A DNA stretch of 9,180 bases from Candidatus Bathyarchaeota archaeon (GCA_005882905.1 VBBG01000033.1:13339-22518), one strand, 5' to 3'. Shown: positions 1-6,324, counted from the stretch's first letter. Translations and numbers: made by a program. The notes: a model not told the origin generated them from the letters alone.

Positions 1-46
1 CTACACGCGTAGACTCGTCCCCGACAACCTTCAACGTATCACGTAA
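1..46 (+). CDS. 3' tail of an upstream gene, possibly proteasome beta subunit (partial)
   Basis: Only the end of an upstream reading frame is visible. Frame 2 reads YTRRLVPDNLQRIT and stops with TAA at 44-46, 18 nt before the aCPSF1 start. The pattern of aromatic-x-R-R-L followed by acidic and leucine residues resembles the C-terminus of archaeal proteasome beta subunits, and psmB lies directly upstream of aCPSF1 in many archaea. That identification is an inference from order and a short tail. Frame 3 is also open from the window edge and ends at TGA 66-68, giving an ATGA overlap with the aCPSF1 start, so it is a real alternative. The window alone cannot decide between them. Confidence 0.3.
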   Translation, partial: YTRRLVPDNLQRIT

Positions 47-64
47 CCAGAGTAGCGTAGAGGA

Positions 65-1984
65 ATGACTAGAACATACAACGATGTAAGCGCGAAGATA
101 CGCGAAACAATAGTAGAACATATGCCGAAGGACGCAGAGATTACAAGAATCGAGTTCGAAGGACCAAGACTGGCAATATACGTCAGGAACGTCAACCTGC
201 TTTCTGAACAGAGCTACGTAGTAACCGAGATCGTGAACCTGCTCCACAAACGGATAGTCATACGATCGGACCAGTCTATACGGCTGCCAGAGAGAGAAGC
301 GGAAGGCTACATCAGAAAACTCATCCCGACAGAAGCCGAGGTCACAGGGATAAACTTCGACCCGAGCCTCGGCGAAGTTGTAGTAGAGGCCAAGAAACCA
401 GGAGTCGCCATAGGCAAAGAAGCCTCGGTCCTACAACAAGTCGTCAAAGAGACGAGGTGGCGGCCCAGAATCCTCCGCGCACCACCGTTACACTCCAAGA
501 TCATCTCCAGCACACGCCACATACTACACACCGAGAGCGAGGAGAGGAGCCGGATTCTCCGTGACGTGGGGGAGAGAATCTTCCGTCCCACGTTCAGCAA
601 GGCAGGCTACGTCCGCCTCATCACGCTAGGCGCGTTCCGGGAAGTAGGTCGAGCTGCAATGCTCATCCAGGCAGGCGACAGCACCGTTCTCCTGGACTGC
701 GGGATAAACCCTGGAGCCCAAGACCCGTCCCATGCATATCCCCGATTTGACGCTGACGAGTTTGATCTTGAGAAGCTCGATGGTGTGGTAATCTCCCATG
801 CCCACCTCGACCACTGCGGAATACTCCCGTTCCTCTACAAGTATGGATATGATGGACCGATCTACTGTTCAGAACCCACACAGGTCCTTATGACACTCCA
901 CCAGCTCGACTACCTCGACGTGCACAGCCGAGAGGGAGAGCACTCACCCTTCGACCAGAAAGACGTCAGAGAGGTGGTTACTCATACGATCCCGTTGCGA
1001 TACAACGTCGTCACCGATGTAGCCCCGGATATCAAGCTAACCCTCCACAACGCGGGACACATACTCGGAAGCTCGATCGTCCACCTCCACATCGGAGAAG
1101 GACTGCACAACATCGTATACAGTGCCGACTTCAAGTTTGGAAGAACGATGATGCTTGACTCGGCCATGGCCCAGTTTCCACGAGCTGAGACTCTCATAAT
1201 CGAGAGCACGTATGGGGGACCGGACGATATAATGCCGGACCGCGAGGGCGTCGAGGGGAAGCTGGTAAGCATAGTCAACGAGACCGCGGAGAAGAACGGC
1301 AAGGTCCTCATCCCGGTCCCGGCAGTCGGACGCGCCCAAGAAATAATGCTAGTACTAGACGCGTACATGAAGAACGGAGCACTACGAGAGTTGCCGATCT
1401 ACATTGAAGGAATGGTAAACGAGGCTACGGCAATTCACACGGCCTTCCCAGAATATCTAGTGCGCGACATCAAGGAACAGATCCTCCACCAAGACCTGAA
1501 CCCGTTCCAGTCAGAGTACTTCCATCCGGTCACTCATCCGGGCGACAGGGATGAGATTGTGGCAGGAGGACCCTGCGTAATAATCGCCACATCTGGAATG
1601 ATGGAAGGGGGCCCGGCTATCGACTACTTCAGGAGACTTTCCCCAGACCCGCGAAACACCCTAGCATACGTGAGCTACCAGGTGGAGGGGACCCTCGGCA
1701 ACAGGATCAAGAACGGGCTCAAAGAAGTATCCCTGTTCGGTCCGGACGGGAAGATGGAGATGGTAAAGTGTAACATGCGTGTGGAATCTATCGAGGGATT
1801 CTCGGGACACTCAGACCGTAACCAGCTCTTGGCTTTCATTAAGAGAATGATGCCCAAGCCGACGAGGATCATAGTCAACCACGGCGAGAGGAGAAAGTCT
1901 GAGCTGTTCGCTCAGAACGTGAACCGAATATTCGGAATAAAGACTGTTGTGCCTGATGTTCTGGAATCGCTTAGACTACGTTAG
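65..1984 (+). CDS. fttA: aCPSF1/FttA: KH-domain beta-CASP ribonuclease and transcription termination factor
   Basis: This is the archaeal homologue of CPSF73, a zinc-dependent endo/exoribonuclease that cleaves nascent RNA 3' ends and, in archaea, acts as a transcription termination factor. The 639 residues fit the family length. Order: two N-terminal KH-like domains (about 1-70 and 75-145), then a metallo-beta-lactamase fold into which a beta-CASP domain is inserted (about 400-560). Visible catalytic residues are D211 (motif 1), the HAHLDH metal motif at 245-250, H332 (motif 3), D355 (motif 4), E380 in IIESTYG (motif A), H582 in FSGHSD (motif B) and H606 in VNHGE (motif C). All are present, so the enzyme should be active. 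One oddity is the second KH loop, which reads GKEA (117-120) instead of a canonical GxxG. The ATG at 65 gives a family-typical N-terminus. A GAGG at 60-63 is too close to be a good ribosome site. No TATA box is visible upstream, so it is probably co-transcribed with the preceding gene. Confidence 0.96.
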   Translation: MTRTYNDVSAKIRETIVEHMPKDAEITRIEFEGPRLAIYVRNVNLLSEQSYVVTEIVNLLHKRIVIRSDQSIRLPEREAEGYIRKLIPTEAEVTGINFDPSLGEVVVEAKKPGVAIGKEASVLQQVVKETRWRPRILRAPPLHSKIISSTRHILHTESEERSRILRDVGERIFRPTFSKAGYVRLITLGAFREVGRAAMLIQAGDSTVLLDCGINPGAQDPSHAYPRFDADEFDLEKLDGVVISHAHLDHCGILPFLYKYGYDGPIYCSEPTQVLMTLHQLDYLDVHSREGEHSPFDQKDVREVVTHTIPLRYNVVTDVAPDIKLTLHNAGHILGSSIVHLHIGEGLHNIVYSADFKFGRTMMLDSAMAQFPRAETLIIESTYGGPDDIMPDREGVEGKLVSIVNETAEKNGKVLIPVPAVGRAQEIMLVLDAYMKNGALRELPIYIEGMVNEATAIHTAFPEYLVRDIKEQILHQDLNPFQSEYFHPVTHPGDRDEIVAGGPCVIIATSGMMEGGPAIDYFRRLSPDPRNTLAYVSYQVEGTLGNRIKNGLKEVSLFGPDGKMEMVKCNMRVESIEGFSGHSDRNQLLAFIKRMMPKPTRIIVNHGERRKSELFAQNVNRIFGIKTVVPDVLESLRLR

Positions 1985-2307
1985 CCTGTACCAGGCAGAG
2001 TTTCTTCCCTGAAAGAAGCTGCAGGGATCGAAGCCTCAGCGGCGGCCGTCTCTCGCCGCCAGATCTTTACTCCTGGTGGGGTGATGACTATCCGCTCCTC
2101 ACCTAGGCGCGCAATGTCGCCGCCGATCGATTTGACGTGATCGGTAAGCTCAGTGATAGCCAGCTTCGTCTCGTCAACGCTCTTCTTCGCCAGAGGTGTT
2201 ATCCTGACGATCAAAATGTTCCCGGTACCGACCTCAGTCTTGATTGCTTCCACATCATTAAGTTCCTGCAGGGGAAGCGCTTTCACGTAGAGGGGAGAGT
2301 GCGCCAT
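1981..2307 (-). CDS. sepF: SepF-family (DUF552) protein, cell division FtsZ-anchor homologue
   Basis: A 108-residue protein of the SepF/DUF552 family. In bacteria and in FtsZ-containing archaea SepF dimerises and tethers FtsZ to the membrane. The family core is clear: YVKALPL at 7-13, GNILIVRITPLAKKS at 29-43, then GGDIARLGEERIVITPPGVKIW at 62-83, which covers the conserved glycine pair and final strand. The last 25 residues are an Ala/Pro/Glu-rich tail. The globular core begins within ten residues of the start, so the N-terminal membrane-targeting helix and linker usual in SepF are missing. An in-frame TGA (2317-2319, minus strand) lies four codons upstream of the ATG, so the start cannot be moved back to supply them. 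The gene converges on aCPSF1 with a 4-nt overlap (TTAG holds both stops). A TATA-like element lies about 65 nt upstream of the ATG. Whether it works with FtsZ here cannot be told from this window. Confidence 0.85.
   Translation of the reverse strand: MAHSPLYVKALPLQELNDVEAIKTEVGTGNILIVRITPLAKKSVDETKLAITELTDHVKSIGGDIARLGEERIVITPPGVKIWRRETAAAEASIPAASFREETLPGTG
2001..2017 (+). terminator. possible U-rich termination tract for aCPSF1
   Basis: TTTCTTCCCT starts 17 nt after the aCPSF1 stop. TTCTT (2002-2006) could pair with AAGAA (2013-2017) in a weak AU stem. Archaeal terminators are mainly U-rich tracts, and this is the first pyrimidine-rich run downstream. It lies inside the convergent sepF coding region, so the resemblance may be chance. 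Confidence 0.2.
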
Positions 2308-2369
2308 ATTGAAGCATCAAATCAAGAGGGGAAACAATGCGTTTTGCGACAGCGGGAGGCCGATGCGAC

Positions 2370-2383
2370 TTTAAAGATTTGCC
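2370..2383 (-). promoter_or_regulatory. TATA/BRE-like promoter element for sepF
   Basis: Read on the minus strand this is GGCAAATCTTTAAA, an AT-rich core with a purine-containing upstream part like an archaeal BRE plus TATA. It lies in the 111-nt gap between the PUA gene and sepF, with its centre about 65 nt before the sepF ATG. Initiation 25-27 nt downstream would give a leader of about 40 nt. It matches the element before the Lsm gene at 13 of 14 positions. The gap also leaves the PUA gene's 3' end without an obvious hairpin terminator. Confidence 0.5.
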
Positions 2384-2418
2384 TGACTGAATTTCGGATA
2401 AACCATAAGCGGCTCAGC

Positions 2419-2907
2419 TCATCGCTGCGCGACAGGCTTAACAATCTCCCATATCAAATCCCCGACGTAGTGAAGATTTGTTATCACCTTTCCTTTCTTA
2501 ACCGCTGAAAACCTCTCCGAGTCATAGAGCGACATTCCCACGGCAAGCGACTTGCCATGCTTCTCGTCAACCACAACAACAAGCTCCTTCTCGCGGAAAC
2601 TTCCCTGAACACCCCTAACCCCCGGCGCCATCACATCCGCCCCACCCGTGACATGGGGCACCGCGCCCATATCCACCGTCACACGGGGCATCTTCTCCAA
2701 TACGATAGCGTTTGTGAGAACTGTGACGAGCTGTCCGTCTCTCTTGAAGGCGACAGGATTCCCATCGACAAAGATAACCTCCGAGTTCTTCACAAGCTCT
2801 GTCTCAACTCTAGACTTGTGCGAGAGTTGCTCGAGTCCCGGAATCTTGTTGAGCTCCTCAACCAACGGCTTGACGTCTCGATCCTTCAGAATTATTCTGC
2901 CAGGCAA
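2419..2907 (-). CDS. archaeal PUA-domain RNA-binding protein, MCTS1/Tma20-like
   Basis: A 162-residue protein of the conserved archaeal PUA family related to eukaryotic MCTS1/Tma20, which with DENR promotes ribosome recycling and re-initiation. The archaeal role is less defined but is expected to involve RNA or the ribosome. An N-terminal MCT-like region (about 1-72) includes the family-typical KSRVE at 31-35. The PUA domain (about 74-156) carries PRVTVDMGAV (74-83), GGADVMAPGV (88-97), KSLAVGM (119-125) and the ending LHYVGDLIWE (145-154). The frame stays open upstream to an ATG at 3048, but that version would run back through the Lsm start and adds unconserved sequence. I chose TTG at 2907 because it gives the family length and starts about 28 nt downstream of a TATA-like core, which fits a leaderless transcript. 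GTG at 2964 is the main alternative, but it would place the TATA core inside the gene. Confidence 0.88.
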   Translation of the reverse strand: MPGRIILKDRDVKPLVEELNKIPGLEQLSHKSRVETELVKNSEVIFVDGNPVAFKRDGQLVTVLTNAIVLEKMPRVTVDMGAVPHVTGGADVMAPGVRGVQGSFREKELVVVVDEKHGKSLAVGMSLYDSERFSAVKKGKVITNLHYVGDLIWEIVKPVAQR

Positions 2908-2924
2908 GTCGAGGACTCGTGCTG

Positions 2925-2940
2925 GGCTAATCTTTAAAAA
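2925..2940. promoter_or_regulatory. shared divergent promoter core for the Lsm and PUA genes
   Basis: GGCTAATCTTTAAAAA contains a symmetric TTTAAA (2933-2938) flanked on one side by TC and on the other by AA. On the plus strand its centre is about 48 nt before the Lsm ATG, giving a leader of roughly 20 nt. On the minus strand (TTTTTAAAGATTAG) it lies about 28 nt before the TTG of the PUA gene, giving a leaderless start. It is the only AT-rich element between the two genes, so both probably depend on it. Confidence 0.55.
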
Positions 2941-2983
2941 GCGTACCGAGCCCGGGCCACTCACCTGCCCAGTTGAACACTGA

Positions 2984-3214
2984 ATGTCTGATGTCGCAGC
3001 AAAGATTTTCGAAGAAAGCCTAAACAAAGTCGTCCTCGTCCAGCTCAAAGGAGGCCGCAGCGTCAGAGGAAGACTCTACAGCTTCGACCAGCACATGAAC
3101 CTCGTGCTAGAAGAAGCTGAAGACGTCACGAATACTGATGCGACAAAAAAGCTTGGCACAATCATAGTGCGGGGGGACAACGTGGTTCTTGTTTCACCGC
3201 CACCCAAACGTTGA
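2984..3214 (+). CDS. archaeal Lsm/Sm-like RNA-binding protein (SmAP)
   Basis: A 76-residue Sm-like archaeal protein expected to form a heptameric ring that binds U-rich RNA, in the fold shared with eukaryotic Sm/Lsm and bacterial Hfq. Both signature motifs are present: Sm1 (about 13-46, with GGRSVRGRL and FDQHMNLVL) and Sm2 (58-70, GTIIVRGDNVVLV). The uridine-pocket residues known from archaeal Sm proteins appear as H37, N39 and R63, followed by G64 and D65, so binding should be intact. Length is typical of SmAP1-type proteins. The ATG at 2984 has no Shine-Dalgarno site but sits about 48 nt after a TATA-like core, as do several other genes here. It is transcribed divergently from the PUA gene. 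No L37e ribosomal protein gene follows, although that pair is common in archaea. Confidence 0.97.
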   Translation: MSDVAAKIFEESLNKVVLVQLKGGRSVRGRLYSFDQHMNLVLEEAEDVTNTDATKKLGTIIVRGDNVVLVSPPPKR

Positions 3215-3232
3215 GAACTGCGCCCCTTGATA

Positions 3233-3265
3233 CGCTAATCAGCGAACATTCTTCTGTACTTTGAT
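3233..3265 (+). terminator. possible terminator after the Lsm gene
   Basis: A short inverted repeat CGCT-AATC-AGCG (3233-3244) is followed by a pyrimidine-rich stretch running through TTCTTCTGTACTTTGATT. The four-pair stem is weak. A U-rich stop for the Lsm transcript is plausible because the next gene appears to have its own promoter. Confidence 0.25.
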
Positions 3266-3273
3266 TACAAAGG

Positions 3274-3280
3274 TTAATTA
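3274..3280 (+). promoter_or_regulatory. TATA-like box for the surface-protein gene
   Basis: TTAATTA lies in the 111-nt gap after the Lsm gene, with its centre about 49 nt before the TTG start. That is nearly the same spacing as for the Lsm gene, so the predicted leader is about 20-25 nt. A GTGA at 3315-3318, eight bases before the TTG, partly matches the archaeal anti-Shine-Dalgarno sequence. Confidence 0.4.
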
Positions 3281-3325
3281 GAATCTCTCAGAAAGAGCCG
3301 ACAAATTACGCCACGTGAAGCCAGT

Positions 3326-6016
3326 TTGATTCGCTCCTTGGCAATATTGCTTCTCATTCTCACGTCTGGTCTGGCTGCGATACCCTCAACTTCGTCATTG
3401 TATCCAGATTCTCAGAGCATGGCTATGGGGAATGGAATGATGCCAATAGGTGATCCGATTAACGGTACGCGGACTGCCTTCAACTACACGTACTCCCAGG
3501 CGAATCTATACACAACCGCTTCCGCTACACCGCCACGAGAGTTTCCCTCCTCTAATTTTACGGGAACCTCGCTCACATATCTGAGCTCTCTAAACAGGAC
3601 GATCGATAATTCACCCATTCCTAACACCGGCTTCAAATTCAGGCTCACGCAGGCAAACCTAACCCAGGGCAAAGTGGAAATAAATTGGACGTTGACTATT
3701 CCCCAATTCAATTGCAATGGATGTACGGGCGTTAGCATAACTCTCAACTTCTCCGGAAACCTCACAAGCGGAACAAACGCAACCTACACACTCTCACCAC
3801 TCTCCCCGCCGAATAGCACAATCATAGCCTCCCACGCATACACTGCCCCGGGAGCATTTCCGCCTGCCCCCACAGTTGGCTGCCCTGAGAACGTCTGCAT
3901 AGACGTGACGAGATACAGGGGATTCAATGTCACCCTCTCCTTCAGCTTTGGTTGGACCTTTTCAAACGAGACCCTCGGGATGTTCGCTGAAGTTGGAAAA
4001 GTAATTGTCGCTTCAATTGGAAGCTTCGTTCCATCATCGAGCAATTATATGCAACAGGACCCGTCAAATTCGAGCTCGATACTTCACACGACGAACCTGT
4101 TCAGAATCAAGTACAACAACACTCTGACGACTTACTTGCAGCCTGGAAATGTGAGCACATCGAAACTATGGTGGCAGATTGAAGTGATCAGCATCTACTA
4201 TCCAGCCGGGTACGAGATCAAACAGATCAGTCTGAACGGAACGTTGATCTCTCCTAGCCTCCCCAAAGTCCCATTCGAAAGAGAAAACTGTGTCGCTGGC
4301 ACGGGCTGCTCGCGATCCCTAATCGCCCTAAACATGTCGGACTTCCGCATCGCATCATCCAACTCAACAATCACTCTCATTTCAAGAACGACGAACACGA
4401 TATCTCAGCTCAGCGCTCTGTCTGGGGGATTGGCGACTCAATTCTTTACGTCAGGTGACACGATCAGCGTCAAAGTAGTGAACAGACCATCAATAGTGAA
4501 TGCATCGACATCACTACAAACCGGCACGTTGACCATAACATTTCCTTCAGCACTCTCTATCACACCGGGCACAATACCGGGACAACTCTGCGCAAGAAGC
4601 TGGACCTTCTCTGCGGTCTTTACCAGCGGTTTCGACCTCGGCAACGCGACAGGCTCGTTTAGAATTGACTCGTTACAGGTATCCTTCACAGGTAGCACTG
4701 GAGGCAGCAATGCTCTAACTGTCCAAGGTCGGCTTACTTACGGCAACGGTACTATAGCGTCAGGCGTCAACGCTGCTCTGTTCGCTATAGACAGGGGCAC
4801 GCCAGTGAATAGACCTGTCACTTATGATCAGACAACCGTTTCGCCAACTACTCTCTACATCTCTAACGTGACCCTCGTGAATGGAGTCTTCGCGCAAGGC
4901 CAACCACTCATCATACTGTTCACGGTCGTCAATCCTGACACGTCACAACCTTACAATGCGACTGTAACCATCGAGCACGAGTGGCCTGGACCTCAAGCCC
5001 ACGGCATGAGCGTCACGTTCTCATTATTTCCTGGAGACCTGCTGAGCGACCTACCTTTCAATGCTACTGGACCGCAGACGTACAAGGCGGCTATACTGTT
5101 TACCGGGACGGGAGTTCAGGTCAAGCTGACAAACCTCAGGACCTTCTCGAATTACATGAATGGTACGATGACCTCCGGGACAAGCCCTGTAGTTCCTAAC
5201 AGACCGCACGCCGGCCTCTTCAACATCACTCTCACAAGCGTTCTACACAACAGCCCGCAAACGCCAGCGAGCTTCATACTCTCACCACTCTATGCGTACG
5301 TATCCTCCTCTCTAGCCCCAAGCAGGTATCTGTCCCCCTCGAACGTTATCACCACGGATTCGAACGGAGACTTCTCTGCCACAATAAGTTCTAACTTCCT
5401 ACTGGGCGCCAAGAACATGACCGTACTACTTCTAGCCAGAGATGCGACTGGAATCGGTCTGGTAAACAACCTGTCCACCGTAGGACTGACGGACTCGACA
5501 ATCCTGATTTCAACAACAGACTCGATCGGAGCAGTTGCAAGAGACCAAACAGTCACGGCCACACTCCATCTAAAAAGCAACTCCACAAAGATCACGGAGG
5601 TTATCACAGTCAACCTCATCCTCCAAGGCAACGGAATGCTACCAGAAACAAAGGCAACGAAACCAGTCACCATCTCTCCCGAAGATAGCCAAACAGTGAC
5701 ACTCACATTCTCAGCCCCCTCGACGATCGGATCGTACACTCTTACGTTTTCATCACCAGAATATGGAGGACCGTTGACAAGCCAGACACTCCAAGTTGCA
5801 ATCGTGCAGAGCAATCTCCAGATTCTGATCCCTGCGGCCATAGGAGTGATTGCTGCGATAATCGTCCTAGGCGTCTACCTTATCCGCGGAAAACCGGTTG
5901 AGGAAGCTGAAGAAAAGACAAAGACAAAACCTGCCGCCGGTAGTACCAAGACCAGACCGGCGCGAGCGAACCCACCATCCAAATCCTTAACTCGAACCCG
6001 AGGGACAGAAGAGTAA
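3326..6016 (+). CDS. large secreted, C-terminally membrane-anchored, sequon-rich surface protein of unknown function
   Basis: I do not recognise a named family. The 896-residue protein starts with a signal peptide (R3, hydrophobic core about 5-14, probable cleavage near residues 17-20). It ends with one transmembrane helix (about 833-853) and a 43-residue Lys/Arg-rich tail with several KT/RT pairs, so most of it should face outward. The exterior is Ser/Thr/Asn-rich and beta-strand-like, with about 29 N-x-S/T sequons, consistent with an N-glycosylated S-layer-type or adhesin protein. Segments around 510-575 and 735-828 look like CARDB/NEW3-type beta-sandwiches, by appearance only. Seven cysteines occur, six as close pairs (FNCNGC, GCPENVC, NCVAGTGC). 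The frame opens at 3278 and TTG 3326 is its first start codon; another TTG lies at 3338. The stop is 12 nt before rpoP, suggesting shared transcription. A major S-layer role is possible but unproven. Confidence 0.8.
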   Translation: MIRSLAILLLILTSGLAAIPSTSSLYPDSQSMAMGNGMMPIGDPINGTRTAFNYTYSQANLYTTASATPPREFPSSNFTGTSLTYLSSLNRTIDNSPIPNTGFKFRLTQANLTQGKVEINWTLTIPQFNCNGCTGVSITLNFSGNLTSGTNATYTLSPLSPPNSTIIASHAYTAPGAFPPAPTVGCPENVCIDVTRYRGFNVTLSFSFGWTFSNETLGMFAEVGKVIVASIGSFVPSSSNYMQQDPSNSSSILHTTNLFRIKYNNTLTTYLQPGNVSTSKLWWQIEVISIYYPAGYEIKQISLNGTLISPSLPKVPFERENCVAGTGCSRSLIALNMSDFRIASSNSTITLISRTTNTISQLSALSGGLATQFFTSGDTISVKVVNRPSIVNASTSLQTGTLTITFPSALSITPGTIPGQLCARSWTFSAVFTSGFDLGNATGSFRIDSLQVSFTGSTGGSNALTVQGRLTYGNGTIASGVNAALFAIDRGTPVNRPVTYDQTTVSPTTLYISNVTLVNGVFAQGQPLIILFTVVNPDTSQPYNATVTIEHEWPGPQAHGMSVTFSLFPGDLLSDLPFNATGPQTYKAAILFTGTGVQVKLTNLRTFSNYMNGTMTSGTSPVVPNRPHAGLFNITLTSVLHNSPQTPASFILSPLYAYVSSSLAPSRYLSPSNVITTDSNGDFSATISSNFLLGAKNMTVLLLARDATGIGLVNNLSTVGLTDSTILISTTDSIGAVARDQTVTATLHLKSNSTKITEVITVNLILQGNGMLPETKATKPVTISPEDSQTVTLTFSAPSTIGSYTLTFSSPEYGGPLTSQTLQVAIVQSNLQILIPAAIGVIAAIIVLGVYLIRGKPVEEAEEKTKTKPAAGSTKTRPARANPPSKSLTRTRGTEE

Positions 6017-6028
6017 GTCGAGCAGAAA

Positions 6029-6250
6029 ATGGAAGCTGGTCCCGTGGAAGCAGTACAGGAAAACCCGCCGCAAGAGGTTGCTCCACGAGAGAGAAATCCA
6101 GGAGGCTTATTCTACGAGTGCATAAACTGCGGATCGAAAATCTCCGCAGACCAGTTAGCGATGACTCCTGAGATCAAATGCCCGTTCTGCGGCTACAGAA
6201 TCCTAAGAAAGGTCAGACCTCCGATAGTGAAACACGTAAAGGCCCGCTAG
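6029..6250 (+). CDS. rpoP: DNA-directed RNA polymerase subunit P (Rpo12, RPB12/ABC10-alpha homologue), N-terminally extended
   Basis: The small zinc-binding subunit P of archaeal RNA polymerase, homologous to eukaryotic Rpb12, which helps assemble the Rpo3/Rpo11-Rpo10 platform. The zinc site is C31-x-x-C34 and C51-x-x-C54, followed by the family ending CGYRILRKVRPPIVKHVKAR (54-73). Classical archaeal RpoP proteins are about 45-50 residues and begin just before the first CxxC. This one has 73 residues and a Pro/Glu-rich N-terminal extension of about 27. The ATG lies 12 nt after the surface-protein stop. The only other start codon before the zinc site is GTG at 6044, so at least about 22 extra residues remain unless a non-standard start is used. 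No clear promoter is seen, so it may depend on the surface-protein transcript or on a weak AT-rich site near 5980. Confidence 0.92.
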   Translation: MEAGPVEAVQENPPQEVAPRERNPGGLFYECINCGSKISADQLAMTPEIKCPFCGYRILRKVRPPIVKHVKAR

Positions 6251-6290
6251 AAACCGGACCCTCCGACAAAGCTCTACCCCTCGTCAATCA

Positions 6291-6300
6291 AAGCAATATA
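6291..6300 (+). promoter_or_regulatory. TATA-like box for glyS
   Basis: AAGCAATATA lies about 28 nt before the GTG at 6325, which would place transcription initiation at the start codon itself. No Shine-Dalgarno match precedes that GTG, so a leaderless transcript is the simplest reading. The element is in the short gap after the rpoP stop. Confidence 0.4.
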
Positions 6301-6324
6301 GTGATTCTCTTAGACGGTCGAACG

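Noticed and set aside
1924..1935. Perfect 12-bp palindrome CCGAATATTCGG near the end of aCPSF1
   Set aside because: It encodes conserved protein sequence, has no loop and no matching second copy that I could find, so it is most likely chance.
2137..2508. Plus-strand open frame of 123 codons antisense to sepF and the PUA gene
   Set aside because: Both overlapping minus-strand genes are strongly conserved families, and the antisense product has no recognisable motif.
2557..2983. Plus-strand open frames antisense to the PUA gene, ending at the Lsm start
   Set aside because: They are mirror frames of a conserved PUA protein with low-complexity, unfamiliar translations.
2908..3048. Longer PUA protein starting at ATG 3048 or GTG 2964
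   Set aside because: It adds non-family residues, overlaps the Lsm start or its promoter, and conflicts with the TATA core placed just before TTG 2907.
3791..5291. CTCTCACCACTCT repeated at 3791-3803 and 5279-5291
   Set aside because: Both copies encode LSPL-type segments of a Ser/Leu-rich protein; a short coding coincidence rather than a repeat element.
5713..5724. GATCG-type short inverted repeat inside the surface gene
   Set aside because: A five-base stem in the middle of a coding region, with no U-tract or conserved context.
5290..5841. Minus-strand open frame of 183 codons inside the surface-protein gene
   Set aside because: It has no recognisable domain and no promoter, and lies opposite a coherent secreted protein whose C-terminal domain and membrane helix are clear.
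6178..6324. N-terminal extension of GlyRS from ATG 6178
   Set aside because: It overlaps the conserved zinc-binding end of rpoP and translates to unconserved sequence.
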